Counted from the stretch's first letter, positions 17,776 through 28,592 are shown. The stretch is 64,000 nt of DNA from Acinetobacter halotolerans (GCF_004208515.1 NZ_SGIM01000013.1:20829-84828), one strand, 5' to 3'. A program made the numbers and translations. The notes: a model not told the origin generated them from the sequence alone.

Positions 17776-18402
17776 TTATTTTTCCTTAGAAAATTCACTA
17801 TTTTTCAGTATGTATTCAATTTCATCTTGAGCAAGTGAATGCAGTTTGGCTCGGAATACGGTCACGGCTTGTTCGATTAGGCTTTCTGCTTCTAATTCAA
17901 GGCGAACTCGAACGCTTTCGAGTTCAGATAAAATCTGATGATCTTCAATGACGAGCTGTTGTCCCGAAGCATAGTCAATGCTCGGTTGCTCAGGATTACT
18001 TTGATAACGCTCAGTTTGTTGTGCAATCTCTTGATCAATATGATTGCGCAACGCAACGAGATTCTCAGTTTGTTGAGCAAATTGCTGTGCTTCATCTGCT
18101 TGCAACTGTGCTGCATACGCAGCTTCAGCAGCGCGTTTTTCGGCGAGGGCCTTTTCTAGTGCTTGTTGCTTACGAATGCGGGCTTGTTCGATCAACTCGG
18201 CTTTGAGGTCAGCATAGGCCTTTTCGATGCGTTGCTGAGAATGTTGTGCCGCATGCTCCTCATGTTGTGTCCAAGTTTGAATCTGGGTTTGTGGCAACAG
18301 TAGATCACAGATACGTGCTAAATCTTCCTGATAGGTCTGACGGACAGTTTCAGGGGTGTTTAACCAACGTTTCTTAAAGTCCTGACCAACATTTAATGCC
18401 AC
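17776..18402 (-). CDS. Coiled-coil protein, unknown function
   Basis: 208 residues, no signal peptide and no transmembrane segment. From about residue 50 to 130 it is a long Ala/Glu/Gln-rich coiled coil (EQARIRKQQALEKALAEKRAAEAAYAAQ is typical of its heptads) and a second helical region lies near 145-195. I do not recognise a family. It follows holC by about 35 bases and is probably the third gene of pepA-holC, so its levels should track those genes. Confidence 0.7.
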   Translation of the reverse strand: MALNVGQDFKKRWLNTPETVRQTYQEDLARICDLLLPQTQIQTWTQHEEHAAQHSQQRIEKAYADLKAELIEQARIRKQQALEKALAEKRAAEAAYAAQLQADEAQQFAQQTENLVALRNHIDQEIAQQTERYQSNPEQPSIDYASGQQLVIEDHQILSELESVRVRLELEAESLIEQAVTVFRAKLHSLAQDEIEYILKNSEFSKEK

Positions 18403-18437
18403 AAGACACTCCTCAAATGATGTTATTGCATGCAGAT

Positions 18438-18845
18438 TTATAATTTAAACGTTCGGGCTTCAATACCTAAACGCCGATACTGTTTAAATTTTTCTCGCCC
18501 AATCTGTTTCGCGGTTTCATTATTTTCAATAATCTCAATAATGTGGCGAAAATCCTGAGTGAGTTCAAGTGCATGATTGTTAAAATTAAACACGATCCAA
18601 TCATTGGATGGCGGTAATTGTTCTGAAATACAGACCGCGTTATTCGGTTGATGAATGCCGTGAGGAATAAAGCTAAGCGAATCAAAGGTCCACAGCTTTT
18701 CATCTAGCTCAGTTTGGAGCGCTAAATCAGGACAATACCACCATATATGCGGATGCTGATTTAGAATCTTTCGACATAAACGGCAAGCACTTTCGACTTG
18801 CCGTTCTGCACTTTTTTCAAAGAGGTAAAAGCTGATTTGGGTCAT
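18438..18845 (-). CDS. holC: DNA polymerase III chi subunit
   Basis: 135 residues from MTQISFYLFEKS, where HolC proteins begin; an ATG eight codons earlier would overlap the pepA stop. Family blocks RQVESACRLCRKIL and LDEKLWTFDSLSFIPHG are visible, as is the C-terminal arginine-rich end YRRLGIEARTFKL. Chi links the clamp loader to single-strand binding protein. It starts four bases after the pepA stop, matching the pepA-holC order of E. coli. Confidence 0.9.
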   Translation of the reverse strand: MTQISFYLFEKSAERQVESACRLCRKILNQHPHIWWYCPDLALQTELDEKLWTFDSLSFIPHGIHQPNNAVCISEQLPPSNDWIVFNFNNHALELTQDFRHIIEIIENNETAKQIGREKFKQYRRLGIEARTFKL

Positions 18846-18849
18846 GTTT

Positions 18850-20298
18850 TTAGTTATTCGTTTCAACACGATTTGCTAAGAACTGCATCAATAATGGCAC
18901 TGGACGACCAGTTGCACCCTTGGCTGTACCTGATAGCCATGCTGTTCCAGCAACATCAAGGTGTGCCCAGCGATATTCACGTGTAAATCGCTCTAGGAAA
19001 CATGCCGCGGTAATTGCACCACCATACGGTCCACCGATATTCGCGATGTCTGCAAAAGGTGAGTCGAGCAACTCCTGATATTCTTCCATCACAGGCATAC
19101 GCCATACGCGGTCAAGCGACTGTTCGCCTGCCTGAAGTAAATCTTGTGCAAGCTCATCATCTGGCGTGAATAAGCCACTGACCACTTTACCCAGTGCAAC
19201 GACACAAGCACCTGTTAATGTCGCGATATCAATCACGAGTGCAGGATTGAAACGTTTAATATAGGTCAATGTATCGCAAAGAACCAAACGGCCTTCTGCA
19301 TCGGTGTTTAAGATTTCAATTGTTTGACCACTCATGCTAGTGACGATATCACCAGGACGTGTTGCACGACCTGAAGGCATGTTCTCAGCGGCTGCGATCG
19401 CACCGACTACATGAACTGGTAGTCGTGCTTCACATAGTGCCTGCATCGTACCCAAAACGGAGGCTGCACCGCACATATCAAATTTCATTTCGTCCATGCC
19501 TAAGCCTGGCTTGAGTGAAATACCACCTGTATCAAAAGTCACCCCTTTACCGACTAAAACGACAGGTGCTTGTTCGAGTTGGGTGTTGTATTCAAGAGTA
19601 ATGATTCGTCCTTCACGATCAGAACCTTTGCTGACGGCTAAAAAGGCATTCATGCCTAAGTCTGCCATGTGTTGTTCGTTCAGCACATTCACGGTGAGCA
19701 GATCAGGATATTGTGCAGCGAGGGCCAGTGCTTGATCTGCGAGATACTCAGGGAAACAGATGTTGCCAGGACGGTTGCCTAAATCACGCGCATAGTTTTG
19801 TCCAGATTGAACTGCATGAATCAAATTCAATTGTTGGTCATTCAATGGCGTCTGATCGACCATAAGTTGGATGCTTTCTAAAATAAATTCATTTTTCTTG
19901 GACTTGAATTCATCGTAAGCATAAGCCGCTTGGGTTAAGTTTAGAGCGAACAATTGATGTAAATCAGTAGGTAGCGCCGACAAATCTACAGTGATTTGTT
20001 TAAATTTATTTTGTGTTGATTTGATAATCGTTTGTGCGATTTTTGCTAATTTTATCGCTTTTAACTCAGAACTTTTGCCAAGACCTAACAACTGGGTGTT
20101 GCTTTGAACTGGGACTTGTGCAATTAAAGGCAGGTTTTCATTAAAACCAGCTTTGAACTGTGTGACGGTAAGTATGTCTTCTAGTTGATTGATTTTATAG
20201 CTGTTTAGGTTTTTTTGTAAGTCTTCAGAATCAACCAAAATCCATAAAGATTCACTTGATGTTTGCGTTGGTAATGCGCGATGAAGGGTAAATTTCAT
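18850..20298 (-). CDS. pepA: Leucyl aminopeptidase (cytosol aminopeptidase)
   Basis: 482-residue M17 metalloaminopeptidase. The signature [10 protein letters not shown] and the metal-binding [16 protein letters not shown] are present in the C-terminal catalytic domain; the N-terminal third is the macro-like domain. The start at [12 protein letters not shown] is preferred over an in-frame start 27 codons upstream, which would run through the divergent promoter region. PepA removes N-terminal residues from peptides; in E. coli it also acts in XerCD site-specific recombination. It is the first gene of pepA-holC-coiled-coil protein, divergent from lptF. Confidence 0.93.
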   Translation of the reverse strand: MKFTLHRALPTQTSSESLWILVDSEDLQKNLNSYKINQLEDILTVTQFKAGFNENLPLIAQVPVQSNTQLLGLGKSSELKAIKLAKIAQTIIKSTQNKFKQITVDLSALPTDLHQLFALNLTQAAYAYDEFKSKKNEFILESIQLMVDQTPLNDQQLNLIHAVQSGQNYARDLGNRPGNICFPEYLADQALALAAQYPDLLTVNVLNEQHMADLGMNAFLAVSKGSDREGRIITLEYNTQLEQAPVVLVGKGVTFDTGGISLKPGLGMDEMKFDMCGAASVLGTMQALCEARLPVHVVGAIAAAENMPSGRATRPGDIVTSMSGQTIEILNTDAEGRLVLCDTLTYIKRFNPALVIDIATLTGACVVALGKVVSGLFTPDDELAQDLLQAGEQSLDRVWRMPVMEEYQELLDSPFADIANIGGPYGGAITAACFLERFTREYRWAHLDVAGTAWLSGTAKGATGRPVPLLMQFLANRVETNN

Positions 20299-20455
20299 TG
20301 TTTGTATAAAACCTAATGGACAAAAAAGAAAGTTAATCCCATTAAACACTTTCAGATATGAGGTTGCAATCCGCAACAAGCGATAGGTTTTATATTTTTA
20401 ACATTCGGGTAAACTAGCATTACCCCTCGATTGGTCTATTTTTGGAAGCATTACT

Positions 20456-21556
20456 TTGATTATTCGGCGTTACCTCGTCAAACAAGTGGTGTCCACTTCA
20501 CTGGTTGTGACTGCCTTACTTACTTTAATTATTATGGGCGGTCAGCTCATCAAGATATTTGGACGAGCTGCACAAGGACGTTTGGATGCTGGCGTTTTGC
20601 TCAGCATTATTGCATATCGTTTGCCTGAATTCTTAACTTTGATTTTGCCATTGGGTTTTTTTATTGGTTTGATGTTGGTCTTTGGTCGTCTCTATGTCGA
20701 TCATGAAATGGCCGTGTTAAACGGGAGTGGTGTTAGTCGTAATCAATTGACGCGACTATTGTTGCCGATGACCTTTGTCTTTGTGATCGTACAAGCGATA
20801 TTGATGTGCTGGGGAGCATCTGCAGGAATCAGTGGTTATCAAAATCTCATGCAGACACAAGCAGTACGTGCAGGTTTTGATTTGGTCAGGCCGCGAGAGT
20901 TTATTTCCTCTGGGTCTTATACGATTTATGCAGGTTCGCTTTCAGAAGATCGTAAAAATCTAAAAGATATTTTTTATTATTATAAGTCTGATCGTGACGA
21001 TAAGCCTGATCAAATGATTCTCGCCAAAGAAGCCACTCGGGTAGAAATGGAAAATGATACCGCTAGTGTTGTTGATTTGGTGCAAGGGCGACGTTATGAA
21101 ATTTATCCTAACCAACCTCGATATACCCAAGCTGAGTTTCAATCTTATCGTTTACGCTTAGAAAATGATAAGGATGTGAAATTTGAAAGCGAGGATGTTG
21201 AAGCCTTATCGATGGCAAAATTATGGCAGAAACGTGATGATTTCGTGGTCAGAAGTGAATTAGGCTGGCGAATTTCAGGTCCATTTGTGATGCTTGTAGC
21301 CTTGTTACTTGCGGTGGCTTTATCTGAGGTGAACCCACGTCAAGGACGATATTATCGCCTGATTCCTGCGATTTTTATTTTCGCCAGTTTGATTGTGTTG
21401 ATGATTGCGATTAAAACTCGGATCAGTAAAGAAGAATTAGACGTTTGGGCGTATCCAGTTGTATTGCTTATTTATGCAATGGTCGCGGCAATTTTTGCAC
21501 GGAAACAGAAACTGGCACCAAAAATTAAGAAAAGTATTCAGCGAGTGGGGTTGTAA
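20456..21556 (+). CDS. lptF: LPS export permease LptF
   Basis: 366 residues with six transmembrane helices (three at each end) around a large periplasmic jellyroll domain, the YjgP/YjgQ family layout. LptF pairs with LptG and the ATPase LptB to pull lipopolysaccharide or lipooligosaccharide out of the inner membrane. The start is a TTG (MIIRRYLVKQ), with GGAAG 11 bases ahead. There is no better ATG nearby. The stop codon overlaps the lptG ATG (TAATG). Confidence 0.93.
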   Translation: MIIRRYLVKQVVSTSLVVTALLTLIIMGGQLIKIFGRAAQGRLDAGVLLSIIAYRLPEFLTLILPLGFFIGLMLVFGRLYVDHEMAVLNGSGVSRNQLTRLLLPMTFVFVIVQAILMCWGASAGISGYQNLMQTQAVRAGFDLVRPREFISSGSYTIYAGSLSEDRKNLKDIFYYYKSDRDDKPDQMILAKEATRVEMENDTASVVDLVQGRRYEIYPNQPRYTQAEFQSYRLRLENDKDVKFESEDVEALSMAKLWQKRDDFVVRSELGWRISGPFVMLVALLLAVALSEVNPRQGRYYRLIPAIFIFASLIVLMIAIKTRISKEELDVWAYPVVLLIYAMVAAIFARKQKLAPKIKKSIQRVGL

Positions 21557-22626
21557 TGTTAGCACGTCGAATAGTCGCCAAACATGTGACAAAAACTACA
21601 GTCCTCGCCATGCTTGGTACAACCTTGGTGTTGTCTTTTTTGCAGGTGTTATTCACATATCTCGGTGAGTTAGGTGCGCTTAAAGATAATTATAATGCAT
21701 GGCAAGCGTTCCTCTATGTGATGTGGGGTGCACCTCGTTATCTCTATGAAATTTTACCTGTCGCTGCATTGATTGGTTCTGTTTTGGGATTGGGAGCCTT
21801 GGCTTCAAATAGTGAACTCATCGTCATGCGTTCAGCTGGGATTAGCCTTTGGCGAATAGTGGGCTGGGTGATGCGTTCGGCGTTGTTGTTGATCGTCTTA
21901 TCTTTTGTTCTGAGTGAATGGGTGGTTCCATATACCAATGAACAAGCCCAAAGCATCAAGAAACAGCGAAGTGTTGCCGCTTTAGGTGAAGTCAAAGGTT
22001 ATTGGTCGCGTGAAGGACAGCGTTTCGTTTATATCGACTACGCCAACGCACAAGGGCAGCTTCGTAATATTCAGTCGATTGATTTTGATGAAAACTATCG
22101 TTTACAGTCTTTTGTAACGGCTGAACATGGCAACTTTGTCAAAGATGGGCAATGGACCTTGGAACAAGCGCATCAAGTTGATTTATTACCGCAAGGCAAT
22201 GCCATCAAAACAGATCATGCACAACAGGCGTTGGCTTTGGCACTTCAACCGAAATATGTACACATGGTGACCTTAGACCCAGAAGATCTTTCTCCGAGTC
22301 AGCTGATTAGTTTTATGCGCTATATGGAGGAATACAGCCAAGTGCCAAAAACCTATGAATTGGCGTTTTGGCAGAAAGTCGCATCGCCGTTTGCTTTGAT
22401 TGCGTTAGTGCTGATTGCATGTTCTTTTATTTTTGGTCCATTGCGTCAACAATCAATGGGTTTTCGTTTGGTGATAGCCTTATTTACAGGTCTAGGCTTT
22501 TTCTACCTACAAGACTTTATGGGATACGCTAGCTTGGTCTATGCACCTTCACCTGCTTGGTTTGTATTATTACCGGTGGTGTTGATGTTTAGCATCGGTA
22601 GTTATTTATTGTATCGAGCAAGATAA
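21556..22626 (+). CDS. lptG: LPS export permease LptG
   Basis: 356 residues, same six-helix plus periplasmic-domain layout as LptF. Family blocks include LGALASNSELIVMRSAGISLWRI, the coupling-helix region that contacts LptB, and HMVTLDPEDLSPSQL. It is translationally coupled to lptF by a one-base overlap. No strong hairpin follows; gpmI begins 128 bases later. Confidence 0.93.
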   Translation: MLARRIVAKHVTKTTVLAMLGTTLVLSFLQVLFTYLGELGALKDNYNAWQAFLYVMWGAPRYLYEILPVAALIGSVLGLGALASNSELIVMRSAGISLWRIVGWVMRSALLLIVLSFVLSEWVVPYTNEQAQSIKKQRSVAALGEVKGYWSREGQRFVYIDYANAQGQLRNIQSIDFDENYRLQSFVTAEHGNFVKDGQWTLEQAHQVDLLPQGNAIKTDHAQQALALALQPKYVHMVTLDPEDLSPSQLISFMRYMEEYSQVPKTYELAFWQKVASPFALIALVLIACSFIFGPLRQQSMGFRLVIALFTGLGFFYLQDFMGYASLVYAPSPAWFVLLPVVLMFSIGSYLLYRAR

Positions 22627-22753
22627 ACAATACTTTATTGATCCATTATCTCCCTGCTGTAGATGGGTGAAAGCCAGCAGCAAGGTCATAGAGAATTTGC
22701 TTAAATTTCGGTAAACTATGCCGATCAAATGATAGACACACAGAGAGCCCATT

Positions 22754-24298
22754 ATGACGGATGCAAATGCTGGTAAAATTCCTCACGTTCTTGTAATTAT
22801 GGATGGTGTAGGACATCGCGAAGCAGTCGAAGATAATGCGTATTTAGCCGCTAAAACGCCAAACCTTACAGCGATGAAAGCCAAGCATCCGAACAGTTTG
22901 ATTTCTGGTTCAGGTGAAGATGTTGGTCTACCTGATGGTCAAATGGGCAACTCAGAAGTTGGGCATATGAATCTTGGTGCTGGACGTGTGTTGTATCAAG
23001 ATTTTACTCGGATTACCAAAGATATTCGTACGGGTGCTTTTTTTGAGCATGCTGTACTGATCGATGCCGTTGAAAAAGCCAAAGCTGCCAACGGTGCAGT
23101 GCATGTGATGGGACTGCTGTCTGAAGGTGGGGTGCATTCACATGAAGATCATATCGTTGCGATGTGTGAACTCGCTTTGAAGCGTGGTGCAACTGTTTAT
23201 TTACATGCTTTTTTAGATGGTCGTGATACGCCACCACGCAGTGCCAAACCGTCATTAGAAAAATTAGATGCCTTATTCGCTCAATATCCAGATCAAGGTC
23301 GTATCGTTTCGATGATTGGTCGTTATTTTGCGATGGATCGTGATAACCGTTGGGATCGTGTTGAACAAGCTTATCGTTTAATGACTGAAGGTGAGTCAAC
23401 TCGAGTTGCAGCTACTGCCGTTGAAGGTTTGGAACAAGCGTATGCGGCAGAAGAAAATGATGAATTTGTCAAAGCAACTCGTATTGGTGAAGTCGTAAAA
23501 GTACAAGATGGCGATAGTCTCGTCTTTATGAATTTCCGAGCTGATCGTGCGCGTGAAATTACCCGTGCTTTTGTTGAAAAAGATTTTGCTGGTTTTACAC
23601 GTAAAGTTATTCCTCAATTGTCAAAATTCGTCATGTTGACACGTTACCAAGCCAGTATTGATGCACCGATTGCTTATATGCCTGAAGGGTTAAAAAACTC
23701 GATTGGTGAATACCTGTCGAGTTTAGGTAAAACTCAATTACGGATTGCTGAAACTGAAAAATATGCACATGTAACCTTTTTCTTCAGCGGTGGCCGTGAG
23801 GATGAGTATGAGGGTGAAAAACGTATTCTTATTCCATCGCCAAACGTTGCAACCTATGACTTAAAACCAGAAATGAGTGCCTATGAAGTCACTGATGCGT
23901 TGGTCAATGCAATTAATTCGGGTGAATTTGATCTGCTGGTCGTGAACTATGCCAATGGTGATATGGTTGGACATACTGGGATATTTGACGCTGCGATCAA
24001 AGCCGTGGAAACCGTGGATACCTGCTTAGGCCGTGTTTATGATGCGGTGATGGCAAACAAAGGGCATATGCTAATTACTGCTGACCATGGTAATGTAGAG
24101 CAAATGCAAGACTATGTCAGTGGACAAGTTCATACCCAGCATACCACTGAGTCAGTTCCATTTATCTATGTAGGTCCTACCCAAGCAACCATTGCTGAAG
24201 GTGGAATTTTGGCTGACGTTGCGCCAACGTTACTTAATTTGATGCAGATTCCTGTACCTCCAGAAATGCAAGGTAAGAACTTAATTACTTTACAGTGA
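22754..24298 (+). CDS. gpmI: 2,3-bisphosphoglycerate-independent phosphoglycerate mutase
   Basis: 514-residue alkaline-phosphatase-fold enzyme that interconverts 3- and 2-phosphoglycerate using two Mn ions. The phosphorylated serine lies in [17 protein letters not shown] near residue 66. Other metal-binding blocks are VIMDGVG at the N-terminus and [11 protein letters not shown] near 445, and [12 protein letters not shown] is in the mutase domain. Length is as in E. coli (514). Gene order gpmI then a carboxy-terminal protease is shared with many gamma-proteobacteria. Confidence 0.95.
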   Translation: MTDANAGKIPHVLVIMDGVGHREAVEDNAYLAAKTPNLTAMKAKHPNSLISGSGEDVGLPDGQMGNSEVGHMNLGAGRVLYQDFTRITKDIRTGAFFEHAVLIDAVEKAKAANGAVHVMGLLSEGGVHSHEDHIVAMCELALKRGATVYLHAFLDGRDTPPRSAKPSLEKLDALFAQYPDQGRIVSMIGRYFAMDRDNRWDRVEQAYRLMTEGESTRVAATAVEGLEQAYAAEENDEFVKATRIGEVVKVQDGDSLVFMNFRADRAREITRAFVEKDFAGFTRKVIPQLSKFVMLTRYQASIDAPIAYMPEGLKNSIGEYLSSLGKTQLRIAETEKYAHVTFFFSGGREDEYEGEKRILIPSPNVATYDLKPEMSAYEVTDALVNAINSGEFDLLVVNYANGDMVGHTGIFDAAIKAVETVDTCLGRVYDAVMANKGHMLITADHGNVEQMQDYVSGQVHTQHTTESVPFIYVGPTQATIAEGGILADVAPTLLNLMQIPVPPEMQGKNLITLQ

Positions 24299-24308
24299 TC
24301 CCCCCCTT

Positions 24309-24332
24309 AATCGCGCTTTATAAAGCGCGATT
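24309..24332 (+). terminator. Perfect 24-base palindrome between gpmI and ctp
   Basis: AATCGCGCTTTA and its exact reverse complement sit back to back, followed by CTTT and then the ctp ribosome site. The weak T-run suggests a partial terminator or attenuator after gpmI. Confidence 0.6.
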
Positions 24333-24349
24333 CTTTAGAAGGTGAATTT

Positions 24350-25513
24350 ATGACTCAACACACCAACATTTACCGAGCACTATGGGCAAGTTTGTTGATG
24401 TGTTGGGGTCTTGCACTTCATGCTGGCCCTCCATCTGGATGGGGGGAAGACCCCTCACGCAGTGCTGAGGTGCCAATTGAATCTATTCAACAGTTTGTAC
24501 AGATTTATGGCATTGTGCGAGATAATTATGTTGATAAAAAATCAGATGATGCTTTGTTTCAGCAGTCGATTAAAGGTTTGGTGAGTGGCTTAGATAATTA
24601 TTCTCGGTATTTATCTGCTGAAGAGTACCGTCAACTGATTCAATATACTGAAGGCGATTTGGCCTCGGTCGATTTTAATTTAAATTATGATACGTATACA
24701 AAATTGTGGCAGATTCAGGGTTTAAAAACGGGCTCTGATTCTAATAAGTTGGGTTTGCGTAATGGGCAGGCGATTCTCAAAATTGATCATCAAGAGTTAA
24801 AAAACTTAAATCAAGATCAAGTTCAAGGTCTATTGTACGGTTCGATTGGCAGTACCATACAAATTTTGCCAGAAAATAATATAAGTACGCTGATCTTGGT
24901 CAGAAATAAAAAAGTCGAAACAGATATAGAACCCGTTTTATTACATAATCAAGTTTTAATCCTTAAAATTAGGGTGTTTCAACAAGACACCGCCAATGAA
25001 ATTAAACGACTCATCGAAGAGTTTGGTTCACAAAAATTAAGGGCTGTGGTGTTAGATCTACGCAACAATCCTGGTGGTTTACTTTCAGCCGCAGTTGAAT
25101 CGGCAGATTTATTTTTGGACAACGGTTTAATCGTCACAACCAAGAGCCGTTCTGAAGGTGATCAGCAATTTCAGGCGCTACCGTCTAATGAGTTTCAAAA
25201 GCTTAAATTGGGAATATTAATTAATCGACGTTCAGCATCAGCAGCCGAAGTATTTACCGCCGCATTAAAAGATCACAAACGTGCGTGGGTGGTTGGAGAA
25301 AATAGCTACGGTAAAGGCGTCGTACAAAAACTGTTTCCATTGCCGAGTGGTGCAGCGCTAAAAATGACCGTGTCGCATTATTACACGCCGAAAGATCAAA
25401 TGATCGAAGGACAAGGCATTCAGCCGAATCAAAGCTATGCGTTGCAGCCTGAAATGAAAGAAGATTATTATTTAGAGCATATCAGTGATTTAGTGCTGAA
25501 AAGTAAGCCTTAA
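24350..25513 (+). CDS. Carboxy-terminal processing protease, S41 family
   Basis: 387-residue precursor with an N-terminal signal segment (LWASLLMCWGLALHA), then a PDZ domain (about 90-165) and the S41 catalytic core. The catalytic serine is in RRSASAAEVFTAAL near residue 293 and the lysine in NSYGKGVVQ near 321. The block LRNNPGGLLSAAVESADLF is typical. Such CtpA-like periplasmic proteases trim cell-wall enzymes. The PDZ glycine loop is less conserved than in E. coli Prc, and the protein is short, closer to CtpA. It is probably cotranscribed with gpmI in part. Confidence 0.9.
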   Translation: MTQHTNIYRALWASLLMCWGLALHAGPPSGWGEDPSRSAEVPIESIQQFVQIYGIVRDNYVDKKSDDALFQQSIKGLVSGLDNYSRYLSAEEYRQLIQYTEGDLASVDFNLNYDTYTKLWQIQGLKTGSDSNKLGLRNGQAILKIDHQELKNLNQDQVQGLLYGSIGSTIQILPENNISTLILVRNKKVETDIEPVLLHNQVLILKIRVFQQDTANEIKRLIEEFGSQKLRAVVLDLRNNPGGLLSAAVESADLFLDNGLIVTTKSRSEGDQQFQALPSNEFQKLKLGILINRRSASAAEVFTAALKDHKRAWVVGENSYGKGVVQKLFPLPSGAALKMTVSHYYTPKDQMIEGQGIQPNQSYALQPEMKEDYYLEHISDLVLKSKP

Positions 25514-25516
25514 TGC

Positions 25517-25552
25517 AATGAAGCCCCTGATTATGAGGGGCTTCATTTTTTA
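25517..25552. terminator. Bidirectional terminator between ctp and pilR
   Basis: Stem AATGAAGCCCCT/AGGGGCTTCATT with a GATTATG loop and T6 on the plus side. Confidence 0.9.
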
Positions 25553-25556
25553 AGGA

Positions 25557-26987
25557 TTATTCATCCTCTTCGGTATCTAAGCCGAATTTCTTTAAACGAT
25601 AGCGTAAAGAGCGGAAGGTCATCCCTAATTTCTTAGCAGCTAAGGTTCGATTCCAGTGGGTTAAGTTCAGTGCGTTGAGAAGGACTTCTTTCTCAATATT
25701 TTCTAAATAACGTTCTAAGCCTTCAGGTGGAAGCTTTTTGGAACTGGTGCTTGGGCTGGTTGAATATTGTGCTGGTTCAACATCTTCTTGAGTATAGAAT
25801 GATGCCGTCGGCATCGAGATCGGACTACGTAAAGGTGCGGTTTGTAAGTGTGCGAGGTCAATGCTGTTATCATCGCTGAGTGTCATTGCACGTTCAATGA
25901 TATTACGCAATTCACGGACATTGCCAGGGAAGTATTGCTGTAGGAGGAACTGCTCAGCACGCGCAGTTAACGATTTGGCAGATAAATCCCATTCCTGACT
26001 GATTCTCTGGATAAAGTGATTTGCCAACAATAAGATATCTTGTCCGCGTTCACGTAAGGGTGGAAGTACAATATCCATCACATGAATACGGAAAAATAAA
26101 TCTTGCCTAAATCGACCTTGTTGCACCAACAGTTCGAGATCTTGGTGGCTAGCACTAATCACTCGAAAATCAACATCAATTTCCTGATCTGAACCGACAG
26201 GGCGAATTCTCTTTTCCTGCACTGCACGCAGTAATTTCACTTGCATATTCAATGGCAGTTCAGCAATTTCATCTAAGAATAAACTACCGCCGTGTGCAGA
26301 AAGAATTAAGCCTTGTTTGTCTTGTGTCGCACCTGTGAAGCTGCCTTTTTTATGCCCAAATAACTCGCTCTCCATCAATTCGGTTGGAATCGCGCCACAG
26401 TTAATCGCGATAAACGGCCCCTCACTACGATTGCTTAAACGATGAACGAGATTTGCAACAACCTCTTTGCCAGTTCCTGATTCACCAGTAATAAATACAG
26501 GCGCTTGAGAACGTGCAATTTTCTTTAAAGCAATCCGTAACTGTTGAATTGGCGGTGAGCGACCGATTAACAGTTTATTTTCTAACGCTGTTTCGGCTGC
26601 CTCTTGTTCAGGTTGCGGTCGATTTAGAGCTTTTTGAATCAATTGATCCAAATGCTTTTGATTGACTGGTTTACTGACAAAATCAAATGCGCCCGCTTTT
26701 AAGGCGGCAATCGCAATGTCCATGTTGCCGTAAGCTGTGAGTACAGCGATGGGTGTGTTGGGATGATTTTGAGTGACGTGTTTGACTAAATCTAAACCAT
26801 TGCCATCTGGGAGGTTCAAATCTGTTAGACAAGCATCATACTGAAACTCAGTGAAAAACTTTTTTGCTTGCTCAATCCGATAAGCGAGATGTGTCTTGAT
26901 GCCCATTCGTGCAAGTGTCATTTGCATTAAGAGACACAAGTCCTCTTCATCGTCTACAAGCAAGACGAGTGGTTGTTTAGTTGTCAT
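25557..26987 (-). CDS. pilR: Type IV pilus two-component response regulator PilR
   Basis: 476-residue NtrC-family activator. The receiver domain has VDDEED and the phospho-acceptor in CLTDLNLPDGNG. The central AAA+ domain has Walker A GESGTGKE, the sigma-54 contact loop as GSFTGA (the PilR/NtrC variant of GAFTGA) and the FFRIHVMDIVLPPLRER block. A Fis-type helix-turn-helix closes the protein (RTLAAKKLGMTFRSLRYRL). It activates sigma-54 transcription of pilin genes, which are not in this window. It lies 21 bases after pilS on the same strand. Confidence 0.93.
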   Translation of the reverse strand: MTTKQPLVLLVDDEEDLCLLMQMTLARMGIKTHLAYRIEQAKKFFTEFQYDACLTDLNLPDGNGLDLVKHVTQNHPNTPIAVLTAYGNMDIAIAALKAGAFDFVSKPVNQKHLDQLIQKALNRPQPEQEAAETALENKLLIGRSPPIQQLRIALKKIARSQAPVFITGESGTGKEVVANLVHRLSNRSEGPFIAINCGAIPTELMESELFGHKKGSFTGATQDKQGLILSAHGGSLFLDEIAELPLNMQVKLLRAVQEKRIRPVGSDQEIDVDFRVISASHQDLELLVQQGRFRQDLFFRIHVMDIVLPPLRERGQDILLLANHFIQRISQEWDLSAKSLTARAEQFLLQQYFPGNVRELRNIIERAMTLSDDNSIDLAHLQTAPLRSPISMPTASFYTQEDVEPAQYSTSPSTSSKKLPPEGLERYLENIEKEVLLNALNLTHWNRTLAAKKLGMTFRSLRYRLKKFGLDTEEDE

Positions 26988-27008
26988 TCCCCGAAAAACC
27001 TAATTTAA

Positions 27009-28574
27009 TCAATTAATTATTGAGCACTCAATCCTGAAGCATGCTCCTTGTTGTCGCTCTACATAGGTGAGCTTTGCATGATTTGCCTCACAAAATGTAT
27101 GAGACAAATACAATCCTAAACCAGTTCCTTTAATTTCGGTACTAAAAAATGGTTTAAACAGCTGAGAAAGGTCACGTTTTGCAACGCCAGCACCAAAATC
27201 AATGACATCAATGCGCGTTCGTCCTTCATTTGAGTGAACATCAACCTCAATGTAAGGGGCATCTGAGGCATTATGTCGCAATGCATTTCGAATTAAATTA
27301 ATCAGCACTTGGCGTAATTGTTTGTCATCAAATAGAACCTTGACGTCTTCAGGAATATTGAGCTGAATCATGTGTTTGACGTCAACTAAGTCCTCATTGC
27401 ATAAACTCTCAAAGAATGTGGTCAGATCAATTGTTTGAGGCTCTGTCGGTTTGTTTCGTGCCATCGCTAAAGTGTCTTGCACTATGCTGTCAATCCGCTT
27501 GGCTTGTTTGCTAATCATGCGAGAGAGCATTTCTTGTTGATGTGCATCACTAGCTTTAAATAATTCATTAGCTTGTACAATCGCCGCCAAAGGATTACGA
27601 ATCTCATGGGCAATGCTGGCCGAGAGTTGTCCAAGCGCAGCTAATTTTAATTGTTGTACTTGTTGTGTGAGTTTCTGCGCATCTTTTAAAACCAATAACA
27701 CCAATGCTTGTTCTGGAACGATCAAATGTTTCACACGAACATTGACGGTATACAGACTCTGTTGTGACTCAAAAGTAAATTCTTCGCCATCTTCTAAATC
27801 ACTAAATTTAATCAGTTCAAATAGATCGGGCTGCCACTTCATCAGGGGTGTTTTTTCGGCTGAGACAGGCACATGAATGCCCAATAAAGCATTGGCGGCT
27901 GGATTGGTCAATACGATATGGTTGCTTTCATCGAGCACCATATAACCATCTTCAATTTGTTCAAGAATATAGCGATTTATATTTTGAAGCTGATGAATTT
28001 CAATGGATTGATGAAAAGTCAAAGCTTCTAAAATATTAAACCGTTGTACCGCAATACGCCCAATTGCAAACACTACGAAAAATAGAAAGGCCAGCAGAAG
28101 ACTATTACTCAAATGATTTAAGTTGTTGTAATCAAAAAAGTTACCAATGAAACGTTGGTAGATCACCATGATCACAGCAAAAAGGGTAATAATCAGTGAA
28201 AGCCGAGCATCAAGTAAGATCGCAGATGAAAAAATAATAATGACGTAGAGTAAGCTGAGTTGCAGGTTGGGTCCACCCGCTGAAAAAGTGATAATACTTA
28301 AGCAGATCACATCAATGATGAAGATCAATATCAATTGTTTGTTAATCTGCGATGGAACCAATCTTAGAAATAAAAGCTGACCGATATTAAAGGTGACATA
28401 AGCAATTAGCGTATAAAAATATAAAAATGGGTGAAGGTAATTGTGGGAAAGTTGCTCAGCGGTTAACAGGTAGATTAACAACAAACTAACGGAAATAATC
28501 AGACGATATCCGCTATACCAAGTGCCTAGCTGATAGATGGTTTGTGACACTGAGGATGCAATTTTTCCCAACAT
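27009..28574 (-). CDS. pilS: Type IV pilus sensor histidine kinase PilS
   Basis: 521 residues: six hydrophobic helices in the first 180 residues, a PAS-like domain (DGYMVLDESNHIVLTNPAANALLG), a HisKA dimerisation helix with the phospho-histidine in SIAHEIRNPLAAI, and a HATPase_c domain (LINLIRNALRHNA, DFGAGV, GTGLGLYLSHTF). Together with PilR it controls type IV pilus production. It follows the GacA/UvrY-like gene by 18 bases, so the three regulators may form one operon. Confidence 0.92.
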   Translation of the reverse strand: MLGKIASSVSQTIYQLGTWYSGYRLIISVSLLLIYLLTAEQLSHNYLHPFLYFYTLIAYVTFNIGQLLFLRLVPSQINKQLILIFIIDVICLSIITFSAGGPNLQLSLLYVIIIFSSAILLDARLSLIITLFAVIMVIYQRFIGNFFDYNNLNHLSNSLLLAFLFFVVFAIGRIAVQRFNILEALTFHQSIEIHQLQNINRYILEQIEDGYMVLDESNHIVLTNPAANALLGIHVPVSAEKTPLMKWQPDLFELIKFSDLEDGEEFTFESQQSLYTVNVRVKHLIVPEQALVLLVLKDAQKLTQQVQQLKLAALGQLSASIAHEIRNPLAAIVQANELFKASDAHQQEMLSRMISKQAKRIDSIVQDTLAMARNKPTEPQTIDLTTFFESLCNEDLVDVKHMIQLNIPEDVKVLFDDKQLRQVLINLIRNALRHNASDAPYIEVDVHSNEGRTRIDVIDFGAGVAKRDLSQLFKPFFSTEIKGTGLGLYLSHTFCEANHAKLTYVERQQGACFRIECSIIN

Positions 28575-28592
28575 AGGCGATTCACAAGTGTT

